Notes: generated by a model not told the origin, from the sequence alone. A DNA stretch of 64,000 nt from Actinomadura cremea (GCF_014648495.1 NZ_BMRF01000001.1:434001-498000); one strand, 5' to 3'. Shown: positions 26,298-35,824, counted from the first letter of the stretch. Program-made: numbers and translations.

Positions 26298-26492
26298 ATG
26301 GTGGCAATGGCGGAGTACACCTACCTCGTCCTCTCACTGCCGCGCGGCACCACACGCGACACCGCCCGGCAGATCCTCACCGAGCACGCCGAACGCGGCG
26401 GCTGGGAAATCGATCGTCTGCGCCTCTACCCGGACGGGCGGCGCCGTATTCAACTACGGCGCAAGGTCATCCGGCAGGTGCGCACGTTCTGA
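26298..26492 (+). CDS. DUF5703 family small protein
   Basis: This 64-residue protein has the pattern EYTYLVLSLPRGTTRDTARQ, then HAERGGWEIDRLRLYPDGRR and a basic end, RRKVIRQVR. This matches the short DUF5703 proteins conserved across actinobacteria. ATG 26298 has GGAG 9 nt upstream; a second ATG is at 26307. It is transcribed alone, divergently from topA. Function unknown. Confidence 0.7.
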   Translation: MVAMAEYTYLVLSLPRGTTRDTARQILTEHAERGGWEIDRLRLYPDGRRRIQLRRKVIRQVRTF

Positions 26493-26639
26493 GGACCCCG
26501 GGACGCATCAGGGCAAAGCTTCGCCCGCCCCGGTCCGCGCCTCCGGGACGGGCAAAGCGTATGCGGCCTGACGGCCGCGCCTACACATGGTGACCGTACC
26601 ACCACACTTCGCATGCGCGGTGGTAAAAACCCGGGAAAG

Positions 26640-27974
26640 TCAGGCGCGATCGAGGAACGTGTCGAGCACGCGCACCCCGAACTTCAGCCCGTCCACCGGC
26701 ACGCGCTCGTCGACTCCGTGGAACATGCCCGAGAAGTCCAGCTCCGGGGGCAGCCTGAGCGGCGCGAACCCGAAGCATCGCATCCCCAGACGGGCGAACG
26801 CCTTCGCGTCCGTCCCGCCGCTCAGGCAGTACGGCACCGGCAGCGCGCCCGGATCCTCCGACGTCAGCGACGCCTCCATCGCCGCGACGAGCGCCCCCTC
26901 GTACTCCGTCTCCAGCGCGTGGTCGTGGTGGATGAACCCGCGCTCCACGTCGGGCCCGAGCAGCTCGTCGATCGTCGCGAAGAACTCGTCCTCGTGCCCC
27001 GGCAGGAACCGTCCGTCCACCTGCGCCGTCGCGCTCTGCGGGATCACGTTCGCCTTGTACCCCGCGTCGAGCCGCGTCGGGTTCAGCGTGTTCTTCAGCG
27101 TCGCGCCGATCATCCGCGCGAGCGGCCCGATCTCGTCGAGGCACGCCTCCGGCCGCTCGGGGTCGAACTCCACCCCGTACGCCATGCACGCCCGCTCGAG
27201 GAACGCCCGCACCGTCTTCGTCAGCCGCACCGGGAACTCGTGCGACCCCAGCCGTCCGACCGCCGCGGCCAGCGCGGTGACCGCGTTGTCCGGATGCACC
27301 ATCGACCCGTGCCCCGCGGTCCCCTTCGCGGTCAGGTTCATCCACGCGATGCCCTTCTCCGCGGTCTCGATCAGGTACATCCGCCGGTCACCGGGCACCG
27401 TCAGGCTGAACCCGCCGACCTCCCCGACCGCCTCCGTGCACCCCTCGAACAGCTCCGGGTGCTCGTCGACCAGCCACTGGGCGCCCCACTTGCCGCCGGC
27501 CTCCTCGTCCGCGAGGAACGCCAGCACGACGTCCCGCGGTGGCTTGCGCCCCTCGCGCAGCCGCTGCCGCACGACCGCGAGCATCATCGCGTCCATGTCC
27601 TTCATGTCGACGGCCCCGCGCCCCCAGACGCACCCGTCCGCGATCTCGCCGCCGAACGGATCGCGCGTCCAGTCCTCCCGGCGGGCCGGCACCACGTCGA
27701 GGTGTCCATGCAGCAGCAGTGCGTCCCGCGACGGATCCTCGCCCTCGATGCGCGCCACGAGGCTCGCACGTCCCGGATGGCTCTCGAAGATCCGCGACTG
27801 AAGCCCCACCTCGTCGAGCCGCTCGGCCACGTACTCCGCAGCCGCCCGCTCACCGGGCCCCGAATGATCGCCCGGATTGCTGGTGTCGATCCGGATCAGC
27901 TCCTGGCAGAGCCGAACGACCTCGTCCTCCGCAGCCGTGTGGCCCGCACTCGCGTCCCCTGCAGTCGCCTGCAC
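26640..27974 (-). CDS. M20 family metallopeptidase / deacylase
   Basis: This 444-residue protein has the M20 metal-binding sites. HGHLDVVP and GRGAVDMKDMDA supply the first His and bridging Asp, ADEEAGGKWG the catalytic and metal Glu residues, and FHGVDERV the late His. A dimerisation domain lies between about 200 and 330. It hydrolyses an amide bond in a small peptide or acylated amino acid in the cytosol. Substrate cannot be read. Monocistronic, next to tRNA-Leu. Confidence 0.88.
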   Translation of the reverse strand: MQATAGDASAGHTAAEDEVVRLCQELIRIDTSNPGDHSGPGERAAAEYVAERLDEVGLQSRIFESHPGRASLVARIEGEDPSRDALLLHGHLDVVPARREDWTRDPFGGEIADGCVWGRGAVDMKDMDAMMLAVVRQRLREGRKPPRDVVLAFLADEEAGGKWGAQWLVDEHPELFEGCTEAVGEVGGFSLTVPGDRRMYLIETAEKGIAWMNLTAKGTAGHGSMVHPDNAVTALAAAVGRLGSHEFPVRLTKTVRAFLERACMAYGVEFDPERPEACLDEIGPLARMIGATLKNTLNPTRLDAGYKANVIPQSATAQVDGRFLPGHEDEFFATIDELLGPDVERGFIHHDHALETEYEGALVAAMEASLTSEDPGALPVPYCLSGGTDAKAFARLGMRCFGFAPLRLPPELDFSGMFHGVDERVPVDGLKFGVRVLDTFLDRA

Positions 27975-28092
27975 GTCGTCACCCCCGGTGTTCCTCGCGT
28001 CCGTCCATGGTGCCCGCTCGATCGACGTCCCCGCGACCGTCGAACCTTTGGTATCGTGAACCCCGCCGCAGCCGCACTGCGGCCTGCGACCG

Positions 28093-28179
28093 AGTCCGGG
28101 TGGCGGAATAGGCAGACGCGCTAGCTTGAGGTGCTAGTGCCCTTCACGGGGCATGGGGGTTCAAGTCCCCCCTCGGACA
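28093..28179 (+). tRNA. tRNA-Leu (anticodon GAG)
   Basis: An 87-nt class II tRNA runs from GTCCGGG to CTCGGAC plus discriminator A. The anticodon loop TTGAGGT puts GAG at 28127-28129. The long variable arm (GTGCCCTTCACGGGGCA) and GGTTCAAGTCC T-arm mark a leucine tRNA. CCA is not encoded. The right side of this gene is where accessory DNA begins, so the tRNA may have been an integration site. Confidence 0.93.
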
Positions 28180-28203
28180 CAGGATTACCCCCTGGGTGAC
28201 ACG

Positions 28204-28246
28204 AAGAGCTCGATCTGGGAGATCTCCCGGTTCGGGCTCTTTCTCG
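28204..28246 (+). terminator. Hairpin terminator downstream of tRNA-Leu
   Basis: AAGAGC at 28204-28209 pairs with GCTCTT at 28236-28241, enclosing an inner perfect palindrome GGGAGATCTCCC at 28217-28228. A T-rich stretch follows. It would end tRNA-Leu transcripts. The rest of the spacer to 28528 shows no ORF with coding character. Confidence 0.65.
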
Positions 28247-28528
28247 TTGGCGCGGACCACTCTCAGTCAGAGCAGGAAGCGGATCCGACCGGTCAGCCGT
28301 CGGCCACGCGGAACCGGACGCCAGATCAGGGGAGGCCCCACGAACGCCGTGATCAGGAACGGTCACAGGCGATCGCGTGTGGCCATGTGGTCGTCGGAGT
28401 TCTTTCGGAATGGCGACAGAAGGGGCGGGGGGCACAGATCACGCGGCCGAGGTGTGCCCATCGCCGGACGACACGTCGGGGTCGGGGGCGTGGTGGGGCG
28501 CTGGCTCTGCCCGTGATCCCCGCCAGAT

Positions 28529-29035
28529 CTAGTCGCCGGTCGTGCCGTCGAGCATCTCGCGCAGGATGTCCAGATGGCCGTTGTGGCGGGCCGTCTCCTC
28601 GGTGAGATGGAGGAGGATCCAGCGCAAGTCGACGTGGAGGCCGTTGCGGACGGCTCGCTGTGCCTGCTTGTCCAGGCCGTTCCCGGCGACCAGTTCGCGG
28701 TGGCGGGCGCTCTGCTCGGCGTATTCGTCGAGCAACTGCGTGAGCGGGAAGTCGACGGCGATACGCATCTCACGGTCGGGGTCCTCGTCGGTCCAGGGGC
28801 CCCGGTCTTCCTCGCCGAGGAAGACCACCTGGAACCAGTGGTACTCGACCCAGCGAAGGTGGTTGATCACTCCGCTCATGGTCATCAGCGGCGAGCCCGG
28901 CAGGAGCGCCTTGCGTGCGTTCTCCGCGGAGACGCCGTCACATTTGGCGCGGGCCGTGTCACGCGCGTAGTCGAGAAACGTGGTGAGCTGGGTGCGCTCG
29001 TCCCACGCCGACGGTGTGTCATCGATTCTTGTCAT
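28529..29035 (-). CDS. DinB/DUF664 family protein
   Basis: This 168-residue protein is all helical, with LMTMSGVINHLRWVEYHW near residue 60 and HLTEETARHNGHLDILREM near 145. These provide the three metal-binding His positions of DinB/DUF664 proteins. Members in actinobacteria include mycothiol- or bacillithiol-dependent transferases and damage-induced proteins of unknown role. It stands alone at the start of a degraded stretch. Catalytic activity is not established by sequence. Confidence 0.8.
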   Translation of the reverse strand: MTRIDDTPSAWDERTQLTTFLDYARDTARAKCDGVSAENARKALLPGSPLMTMSGVINHLRWVEYHWFQVVFLGEEDRGPWTDEDPDREMRIAVDFPLTQLLDEYAEQSARHRELVAGNGLDKQAQRAVRNGLHVDLRWILLHLTEETARHNGHLDILREMLDGTTGD

Positions 29036-29053
29036 CGCGCAAAGCGTCCCCGA

Positions 29054-29583
29054 TCACCGCGCCCCATGTCGAGATGAGCCGCCGGACGGACCCTGGACAG
29101 CGGGTGCCGAAGCCAGGAAGTCGCCGGTACATTCAGCGGGTCTGAGATGTCCCCTCGGTAGGACGTCCAGTGCGCGAGCGAGGGCGGCAGTGAGCGGGAC
29201 GGCATGGGCGGGGATGTACCGCTCGGCCCGCGAGGCGGCCAGGCCGTGGAAGGCGATCAAGTCGCGTTCGGCGTCGACGATGAGCCGGACGACGTCGCCG
29301 TGACGTTCGGCGAGCGGATCCGGATTGTGGCCGAGAACACTCGTCGAGGTGTGCCCGTCGACGACCATGAACCCTTCTCGCCAGTCCTCGATGCCGCTGC
29401 AGCACCGGGCACCGGAGTCCTGCCCGTCGCGGTCCGTGCAGGAAGGCGCCGAGTGGGTCGGCGGGACGCGGCGGACGATCGTCCTGGCACGTCCTCCGCG
29501 GTCAGCGCGACGACGACACGTCGCTTGGCCCGCTCGTGCAATGCCCGGTACTGCTCCAGCGCCCGGACGGTCTGCGCGAGCAA
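29054..29583 (-). pseudogene. Frameshifted ORF remnant, unknown family
   Basis: Two reverse-strand frames look coding in series. The first (29583 to about 29490) gives LLAQTVRALEQYRALHERAKRR. The second (about 29400 to 29054) gives DGHTSTSV, DVVRLIVDAERDLIAFHGLAA, AERYIPAHAVPLTAALARALDV. They need a frameshift near 29480. A segment of about 90 bp from the second part is repeated, degraded, at 42655-42745. The family is not recognised. Confidence 0.4.
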
Positions 29584-29615
29584 CTCGCACGACCTTCCGG
29601 GGGAAGCGGTAGGGA

Positions 29616-29972
29616 TTACCTGGCCGATGGGAGCACACCCAGGTGGTGGCAGCCCGCGGGTTCGACGTCACCGCCGACGCCGCATCGTGCTTCGGGGCTC
29701 CGCCGCCGGTCGCTCAAGCGGGCAAGGGGCAGGCGTAGCCGGTTGGCGATCGTCGGCCCGAGTCCTTGCTGGACCGGCAAGGGCACGATGAGGGCGCAGC
29801 CCTGCTGGTCGAGGTCGCGCACTGCCCGGTGGGCGGCCGGTGGATGGTGGAGCGTCCGACGCTGTACTCGGTGGCCAGGGCGGCGAGGGCACCGGGCCCT
29901 CGGCATCGCGGCGGATGGAACGCCGCGTCGGCTCCGTCGGAGAATCAGCTCGCCTCGCGTCGCTTCTTCCAT
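29616..29972 (-). pseudogene. Decayed fragment with a recombinase-like HTH
   Basis: One reverse frame around 29830-29890 contains LATEYSVGRSTIHR, very like the C-terminal helix-turn-helix of serine recombinases. An adjacent frame then reads plausibly (DLDQQGCALIVPLPVQQGLG). Neither part is in a full ORF. This suggests the wreck of a mobile-element or regulator gene, but the frames cannot be joined with confidence. Confidence 0.3.
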
Positions 29973-30115
29973 TCGGCGACGACGGCCTCGACGTGTTCGC
30001 GGATGTCGTCACTGCGGTCAGCGCTGCCGTTGACGTCCCGGCACGCCTGGCCGTACTCGGCCCGCAGGACATCGTCGACGAAACCTTCGTTCTGGGCTGC
30101 CCGGTGCCGGAATGT
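29945..30115 (-). pseudogene. Possible 3' fragment following the 99-aa ORF
   Basis: The frame ending at 29945 has coding-like sequence (AAQNEGFVDDVLRAEYGQ, then DIREHVEAVVAEWKKRREAS) but no ATG, GTG or TTG between it and the stop of the preceding gene at 30115. It may be the tail of that gene after a frameshift, or a separate truncated ORF. Nothing in it is recognised. Confidence 0.3.
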
Positions 30116-30414
30116 CAGCCGCCCAGCTTCACGACCAGCGAGCGCAGGTGAGGTGTGGTGGCGTTCTCCCGACCGCGCGTCACCCACGCTGCGATGTGTT
30201 CGCTGACCAGCTCGGCGAGACTCGCACGCTCGTCGTCGCTGAGTTCGACCGTGGTCGTGGTGTTGGTCCGGCAGCCGTAAGCCTTGAAGAGGATGTCTCC
30301 GACTGCCTGCTCGGCCGCGGGGGGCTTGCGGTTGCGCTGAGCATGCCGATCGGCACTGTTGTTGACGACGCCCCAACCGTGCAGGGCTTCGTAGTTGGTG
30401 AGTTCGAGCCTCAT
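30115..30414 (-). CDS. Hypothetical 99-residue protein
   Basis: ATG 30414 gives a 99-residue protein with LELTNYEALHGWGVV at the start and a helical segment with ELSDDERASLAELVSEHIAAW near the end. No known domain is seen. Base composition and codon choice fit a real gene, and the frame continues convincingly to the stop. It lies among decayed ORFs. A further coding-like stretch downstream in another frame suggests it could itself be truncated. Confidence 0.45.
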   Translation of the reverse strand: MRLELTNYEALHGWGVVNNSADRHAQRNRKPPAAEQAVGDILFKAYGCRTNTTTTVELSDDERASLAELVSEHIAAWVTRGRENATTPHLRSLVVKLGG

Positions 30415-31020
30415 GGGCCGGTACCTCTCGCTGCAAGGGCGTGGCCACACCCTATGAAGGCACCCTACGCAGGTGTGGCCGCGCTGAGCGGCCGGACGAC
30501 ACGCCCACCACCGGCCGCGAAGGCCGAACCGATCCAGACCCTGCGGGGCCAGGTCGGCGAACGCACCGAAGCGATCGGCGCTTCTCATCGACCCGCCCTC
30601 CCACCGGCCAAGGCCCGAGCCGACGATCCGCCGCAGCACGGCCGCCGACAGGTGGGGGGTGAAGGCGAAGGAGGTGTCAGTTCGGCGTCCTCGCCGCGCA
30701 GCCGCTTGCTCTCGAGGGCCCCGGTGCAGCAATGCACCGGGGCCACCCGGAGGAAGGACTCTGGCCAGGCGGCCCGATGGCGTCCGCAGGACGGATGAAA
30801 AACATGACTAAGGATGTCGGGTTTTGAAGCGATCATGAGTTCACCGGTCGGCGCCGATGGTGGGCGTGGACCGGTGAAGCGGGCGCTCGGTGCTGGATGC
30901 CGAGCGCCCGCCAGTGTCGTGATCGATTCGTTCGGCTTGGGTGGGGCCTGTCCGCCCGTGTCCTGCTGTGTTGCGAGAGGTGGACGAGGGTTGACTGCAT
31001 TCGTACGGGACGTCGCGAGC
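30415..31020. promoter_or_regulatory. 606-bp leader/spacer upstream of the UvrA-like gene with two perfect hairpins
   Basis: No ORF in this stretch looks real. It holds two perfect 12-bp stems. One at 30717-30744 has a GCAA tetraloop (GGCCCCGGTGCA / TGCACCGGGGCC). One at 30880-30912 has a 9-nt loop (GCGGGCGCTCGG / CCGAGCGCCCGC). Neither is followed by a T-run. Both lie ahead of the resistance-type UvrA gene, so transcription attenuation or RNA stabilisation is possible. Confidence 0.5.
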
Positions 31021-33504
31021 ATGGGGAGCGCGACCATCGACGTGGTGGGGGCCCGTACCAACAATCTGCGGGACGTGTCGGTGAGCATCCCCAAGGGGCG
31101 GCTCGTCGCTTTCACCGGTGTGAGCGGCAGCGGCAAGACCTCGCTGGCCATCGACACTCTGCACAACGAGGCCCAGCTGCGGTATCTGGAGGGGCTTTCG
31201 CCGTTCGTCCGCCAGTACATCACCCAGCGCAACCGGCCGAGGGTCGACCGCATCCTCGGACTCGGCGCGACGCTCGCGGTCGACCAGCGCCGCCTGAACC
31301 GCAACCCCCGGTCCACGGTCGCGACGATCACCGGCATCGACGGGCATCTGGGGCTGCTGTACTCACGCCTTCCGGGGATCGGCGCGGCGGCGGAGAGTGG
31401 GGACGGGCACCTGACGACCGCTCACTTCGACCGCGACACCCCGGAAGGGAGCTGTGCGGACTGCCACGGCGTGGGCGGGCGCTGGCAGGCGCAGGAGGAC
31501 CTGGTCATCACCCACCCGGAGCTTCCGCTCTTCGATGGGGCCTCGCCCTGGTACGCGAAGTGGCGGTCGGGGGAGCACGCGTTCGTGCCGGCACTCGCCG
31601 AGAAGCGGGGCGTGGATCTCGGTCGGCCGTGGCGGTCGCTGCCCGAGGAGTTCCGCCACTGCGTGCTGTACGGCACGGGTGACGAGAAGATCGAGGCGAC
31701 CGTCGACATGCCGAACAAGAACGAGACGGCCCTGATGACCTACACCTCGAGCCGGCCGCTGCGGGGCGCGCTCGCCGAGGTGGAACGGGTGTTCATGAGC
31801 GCCCAGACCTCCAGCGCCAAGCAGCGCTACCTGCCGTACATGCGCAAGCAGCCCTGCGGCACCTGCGGCGGCAGCGGGTACGACCAGGCGGCCCGGTCCG
31901 TGCGGCTCGGCGGGTTGACCTTCCCCGACCTGCTCGAGGTGGAAGTTCGGGAGGTGCGCGACTGGGCGAAGCGCGTGGCGGACGACCTGGACGCCCGGCA
32001 GCGCGAGGTGGGTGGGCCGCTGCTGCAGGACCTGGGCCGCAGGCTTGGAATCCTCGGCCGGCTCGGCCTGGCCCATCTCCAGCTGTCTCGAAGCGCGGCG
32101 ACGCTGTCCGGAGGCGAACTGCAGCGGACCCGGCTCGCCGCGCAGCTCAGCACAGAGCTGAGCGACATGATTTTCGTCCTGGACGAGCCCGGGACCGGCC
32201 TGCATCCGGCGGACAAGGCGCACCTGCTCGACATAGCCCTGGAACTCCGCGAGGCCGGCAACACGGTGCTCCTCGTCGAACACGACCCTGAACTGATCGC
32301 CCAGGCCGACTGGGTGATCGATATGGGGCCCGGCGCGGGCCGCCTCGGCGGTGAGGTCCTGGTGTCGGGACCTCCCGCCGACGTGGCCGCCCATCCGACG
32401 TCGCTGACCGGGCGCTACCTGGCCGGTGAAGGGCCGCGGCTGCGCCGGACCCGCCGCCCGGCCGGGGAGGACACCGGCTGGGTGGAGCTGTACGCCCTGC
32501 GTGCGCACAACGTGACCGCGGACCTGGTGCGTTTCCCCGCCGGTCGGCTCACCTGCCTGACCGGGGTGAGCGGCAGCGGCAAGAGCAGCCTGCTCGGCGC
32601 GCTCGCGGCGAGCGTGGAAGCCGCCGTGAACGGGACGACGGCCGACACCGTGCGGCAGGGGACCGGCCTCGAGGAGTTCGGCTGGGTCGCCGTCGTCGAT
32701 CAGGAACCGCTCGGGCGAACGCCGCGGTCCAACCCGGCCACCTACAGCAAGGCGTTCGACATCGTCCGCACGCTGTTCGCCGAGACCGACGCGGCGCGCG
32801 GGCGCGGGGTCAATGCCTCCTGGTTCAGCTTCAACACCGCGGGTGGCGGCCGCTGCGAAACCTGTACCGGTTACGGCCGCAAGCTGGTCGACATGCACTT
32901 TCTGCCGGATGTGTGGGTGGTCTGCGACGCGTGCGAGGGCCGGCGCTACGAGCCAGAGGCTCTGGAGATCAGGTATCAGGGGTTGGCCATCGATCAGGTG
33001 CTGGGGCTGACCGTCGCCGAGGCCGTAGAGCGGTTCTCCGAGCCCCGGCAGCTCGCGGAGACCCTGGGAGCCCTGAACCAGGTCGGGCTCGGCTACCTCC
33101 AACTCGGTCAGAGCGCCACAGAGTTGTCCGGCGGCGAAGCGCAGCGGCTGAAACTGGCGTCCGCGATCCAGCGCGGTGCCGCAAGCCGCAAGGCCGGCCT
33201 CGTCGCTCTCGACGAGCCCGTCTCGGGCCTGCACCCGTCTGACATCCAGCGTGTGGTGGACGCGCTCGACGTGCTGCTCGACTCGGGCAACACCGTAGTC
33301 GTGGCCGAACATGACATCCCCGTCGCCGCGTCCGCGGACTGGGTGATCGACCTGGGGCCGGGAGCCGGTCCGGACGGGGGCACGGTGGTCTCGGAGGGCA
33401 CCCCGGACGCCGTCGCGACGACGGACACCCCGACCGCCGGTTTCCTCCGGCGGTACGCGGCGGGCCTGCCGCTGCTGGAGGTGCGGGAAAACGTGCGCTG
33501 CTGA
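31021..33504 (+). CDS. Stand-alone UvrA-like ABC ATPase (DrrC/UvrA2 type)
   Basis: From ATG 31021 this is 827 residues, shorter than housekeeping UvrA (about 940-970). It has two ABC ATPase cores: Walker A GVSGSGKT at 33-40 and a second GVSGSGKS, signatures LSGGELQR and LSGGEAQR, and Walker B VLDEP and ALDEP. Zinc-type CxxC pairs are CADC, CGTC, CETC and CDAC. No uvrB/uvrC gene is nearby. Such proteins (daunorubicin-resistance DrrC in Streptomyces, class II UvrA) lack much of the UvrB-binding region and clear intercalators or adducts from DNA. A TTG start at 30991 is possible. Confidence 0.82.
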   Translation: MGSATIDVVGARTNNLRDVSVSIPKGRLVAFTGVSGSGKTSLAIDTLHNEAQLRYLEGLSPFVRQYITQRNRPRVDRILGLGATLAVDQRRLNRNPRSTVATITGIDGHLGLLYSRLPGIGAAAESGDGHLTTAHFDRDTPEGSCADCHGVGGRWQAQEDLVITHPELPLFDGASPWYAKWRSGEHAFVPALAEKRGVDLGRPWRSLPEEFRHCVLYGTGDEKIEATVDMPNKNETALMTYTSSRPLRGALAEVERVFMSAQTSSAKQRYLPYMRKQPCGTCGGSGYDQAARSVRLGGLTFPDLLEVEVREVRDWAKRVADDLDARQREVGGPLLQDLGRRLGILGRLGLAHLQLSRSAATLSGGELQRTRLAAQLSTELSDMIFVLDEPGTGLHPADKAHLLDIALELREAGNTVLLVEHDPELIAQADWVIDMGPGAGRLGGEVLVSGPPADVAAHPTSLTGRYLAGEGPRLRRTRRPAGEDTGWVELYALRAHNVTADLVRFPAGRLTCLTGVSGSGKSSLLGALAASVEAAVNGTTADTVRQGTGLEEFGWVAVVDQEPLGRTPRSNPATYSKAFDIVRTLFAETDAARGRGVNASWFSFNTAGGGRCETCTGYGRKLVDMHFLPDVWVVCDACEGRRYEPEALEIRYQGLAIDQVLGLTVAEAVERFSEPRQLAETLGALNQVGLGYLQLGQSATELSGGEAQRLKLASAIQRGAASRKAGLVALDEPVSGLHPSDIQRVVDALDVLLDSGNTVVVAEHDIPVAASADWVIDLGPGAGPDGGTVVSEGTPDAVATTDTPTAGFLRRYAAGLPLLEVRENVRC

Positions 33505-33840
33505 AGGGACAGAGCGCGTCCGAGTCAAGCCCTGCGCCCATTCGCCAAGGGCACTCCAGGCAACTGGAGATTACTATCGGCCCTCCGGGAACTCCGCCGC
33601 CGCGCCCCGATCGCCACGTGGGAGGACGTCCTCAACACCATCACCGGCCCTGCTCTTCCCGGGGGCTTATGAATGGGCTTCCGGGAGGCGAACACCGTAT
33701 GTCCAGGGCACGATCGACTGAAGGGTGATAATCTTACATCCACTACTGTCCGGAAGTTCATGGAATGGGCCGAACGGGTCGGCGGCATCCGGTCGACTCT
33801 GCGGGTTCGTGTCTCGGAGTCCGAATGACAGGTACGGTTG
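33505..33840 (+). promoter_or_regulatory. 336-bp spacer upstream of the oxygenase pair
   Basis: The right half is A/T-rich, unlike its surroundings, and contains TGATAAT near 33727, a good extended -10 for the oxygenase genes. The left half has a coding-like fragment ending at a stop at 33670-33672 (NWRLLSALRELRRRAPIA), probably a remnant of a lost gene. No complete gene is seen. Confidence 0.35.
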
Positions 33841-35070
33841 ATGTACACAACAGATCTTACAGAAGCCTGCATCGAGGACGCCGGCAACATTTTGGTCGCG
33901 CCTTCGACGTTGCAAGATGATGACTTGATCAGGGACTTTTTCGGGTCCACGATCACGCCAGAGGACCTTGCTTCCGGTTCGCCCGACCTCGCGCAGAAGA
34001 CCGTCTACCTGTGTGGCGATCTATCCGGGATCAGCGGCCGCCGGCTGCATGCGGCGGGCCGGGCGTTCGTTATCCGGGAACTGACAGACGGTTACCACGA
34101 GGACATCGACGGACCGTGGCCCCTCATCGGCCTCGGTCAAGTTCCCATCCGCGTGCACGGTGCCGGTGTGTACTACCGCCGCTTTTTCGACCTCGACGTC
34201 GATCATTTCGGACGGATCCGTGCGGAGCACGCGTTCCAGTCCCTGACGGAGTCCACCAAGCCTGGAACGGCCCATCGCAGCGGAATCTATCTGACGCCCG
34301 TGACACGAAACGGTGACGAACTGCATTTCCGCCTGCTCCGGTGCTCCACGAATCTCTCGGGGCCGACCGAGGGCTTTCGCCCGACCGACACGCGCATCGT
34401 CGAGGCTCTGAACCGCGAGGCCGCCACCGTCTTCCGGAACCAGGCATCGCTGAATCACGTCCTCGCCCAGACCTACCACAACACCCCCGCCACGGCCGAG
34501 CGCAAGCAGTCCAAGGCGAAGATCTCGTCCCATGCCGACAAGACCAAGGACATGCCCGTCAACGGCATCATGGCCTTCTGCACCTTCTATGACCGGCTCG
34601 ACAGGATGCAGCCCCTGACCGACGACGCCTTCGACTACGGCGTGAAGGGTGCCAGCGGGCTGACCAAGCTCCACTTTCGCCTCAAGGAACCGACCGAAGA
34701 ACGCGACGGGGTCGCACTCCCCCCGCAGTTCACCCTGACGCTCTACCCCGGCTCCGTGTTCTTCATGCCGCTGTCCACCAACCGCCTGTACACGCACGAG
34801 ATCCGGCCCTCAACATTGGATTCCGGGTTGCTCCCGACCCGCCTGGGATACGTAGTGCGCTGTTCGAGCACCGAAGCCGTTCACAAGCACGGTCACACGT
34901 TCCTCAAAGTGGACGGAGGTCTGGTGAAGATGGAGCCACCCACACCGGCGGGCATGCACGAGCTGCGCAGACTGTACGCCGAGGAGAACAAGACCTCGTC
35001 CTTCATTGATTACGGCGACGAGTTCCTCTTCAGCATGAACGCGGGAGACTACATTGCCCCCCGAATCTAG
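33841..35070 (+). CDS. AlkB-like Fe(II)/2-oxoglutarate oxygenase, long paralogue
   Basis: This 409-residue protein starts at ATG 33841 (TTG 33838 is possible). The C-terminal two-thirds fit the AlkB-like 2OG-oxygenase fold. The iron triad is H231-x-D233 in SSHADKTKDM and H319 in NRLYTHEI; the 2OG-binding Arg is R340 in LGYVVRCS. The first 150 or so residues are extra relative to the neighbour and unrecognised. The next gene encodes a paralogue and overlaps it by 17 bases. Substrate could be nucleic acid, protein or a small molecule. The A/T-richer DNA suggests transfer. Confidence 0.72.
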   Translation: MYTTDLTEACIEDAGNILVAPSTLQDDDLIRDFFGSTITPEDLASGSPDLAQKTVYLCGDLSGISGRRLHAAGRAFVIRELTDGYHEDIDGPWPLIGLGQVPIRVHGAGVYYRRFFDLDVDHFGRIRAEHAFQSLTESTKPGTAHRSGIYLTPVTRNGDELHFRLLRCSTNLSGPTEGFRPTDTRIVEALNREAATVFRNQASLNHVLAQTYHNTPATAERKQSKAKISSHADKTKDMPVNGIMAFCTFYDRLDRMQPLTDDAFDYGVKGASGLTKLHFRLKEPTEERDGVALPPQFTLTLYPGSVFFMPLSTNRLYTHEIRPSTLDSGLLPTRLGYVVRCSSTEAVHKHGHTFLKVDGGLVKMEPPTPAGMHELRRLYAEENKTSSFIDYGDEFLFSMNAGDYIAPRI

Positions 35071-35824
35071 GATCTCTGATGCGATCCTCTCGTACGCTTT
35101 GCCGACCGACGAGAATCTCTTTGCGGAGCTGTCCGCGTCGGCTCGTTTCGAAGACGTAGGAAAAGGCCGACGTGGCGCCGTGCTCACCAAGATCGACGAG
35201 ACGGGTGGGGTGCCTATCATACGTACTACCACTCGATACGGTAGCCCGGCGCAGCGTTTCCGGGCGGTGCACGAACGGCTGGCGCGACAGATTCAAGAAT
35301 GCGCGGCGTTTTCGGTCGACTTCAACAACGCTCTCATCGAGAGCTACACGAACGCTTACACGACCATGGGCGGTCACTCCGACCAAGCCCTCGATCTGGC
35401 CGACGGGTCGTTCATCGCCGTCTTCTCCTGCTACCAACATCCCGAAGCGAACCCACCGAGGAAGCTGATTTTCGAATCGAAGGGACCGGGTGGCGAGAAG
35501 TTCGAAATCCCCCTCGTCCACAACAGTGTCGTCGCTTTTTCCGTCGACTCGAATCGGCGACTCAGGCACAAGATCGTCCTGGACAAGTCCGTCCAGCCGA
35601 CGGACAACCAATGGTTGGGTGTGACCTTTCGAACGTCAAAGACCTTCGTTCGGTTCCGCGACGGACACGTATACCTCCCGCAGGGTGCGCGCCTCATGCC
35701 GGCCGACGATGAGCAGAGGCGCGAGTTCTACCGACTACGGCGCCGTGAGAACAAGGAAGCGGCCTTCACCTACCCCCTGCTGACGTACACCGTCAGCGAG
35801 AGCGACCTGATGCCGCCCGTCTGA
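35054..35824 (+). CDS. AlkB-like Fe(II)/2-oxoglutarate oxygenase, short paralogue
   Basis: Translation probably starts at TTG 35054 (GGGAG 7 nt upstream), inside the end of the preceding gene, giving 256 residues. It has the AlkB-like pattern: NAYTTMGGHSD with H108-x-D110, H172 in NRRLRHKI, and R193 in LGVTFRTS. It aligns with the upstream protein through the catalytic domain: NRxxxH, LGxxxR and DGHxxL/GHTFL are shared in order. This is a tandem duplication with full active sites in both copies. Two coupled paralogues may form a heterodimer or act on successive positions. Confidence 0.72.
   Translation: MPPESRISDAILSYALPTDENLFAELSASARFEDVGKGRRGAVLTKIDETGGVPIIRTTTRYGSPAQRFRAVHERLARQIQECAAFSVDFNNALIESYTNAYTTMGGHSDQALDLADGSFIAVFSCYQHPEANPPRKLIFESKGPGGEKFEIPLVHNSVVAFSVDSNRRLRHKIVLDKSVQPTDNQWLGVTFRTSKTFVRFRDGHVYLPQGARLMPADDEQRREFYRLRRRENKEAAFTYPLLTYTVSESDLMPPV

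Noticed and set aside
33541-33672. Coding-like fragment (NWRLLSALRELRRRAPIA) considered as a transposase remnant
   Set aside because: The similarity is only impressionistic; no catalytic residue, terminal repeat or second fragment supports it.
34561-34660. First oxygenase read as lacking its HxD motif
   Set aside because: An initial alignment put LTDD at the metal site, but aligning with the neighbour shows SSHADKTKDM as the true HxD, so the site is complete.
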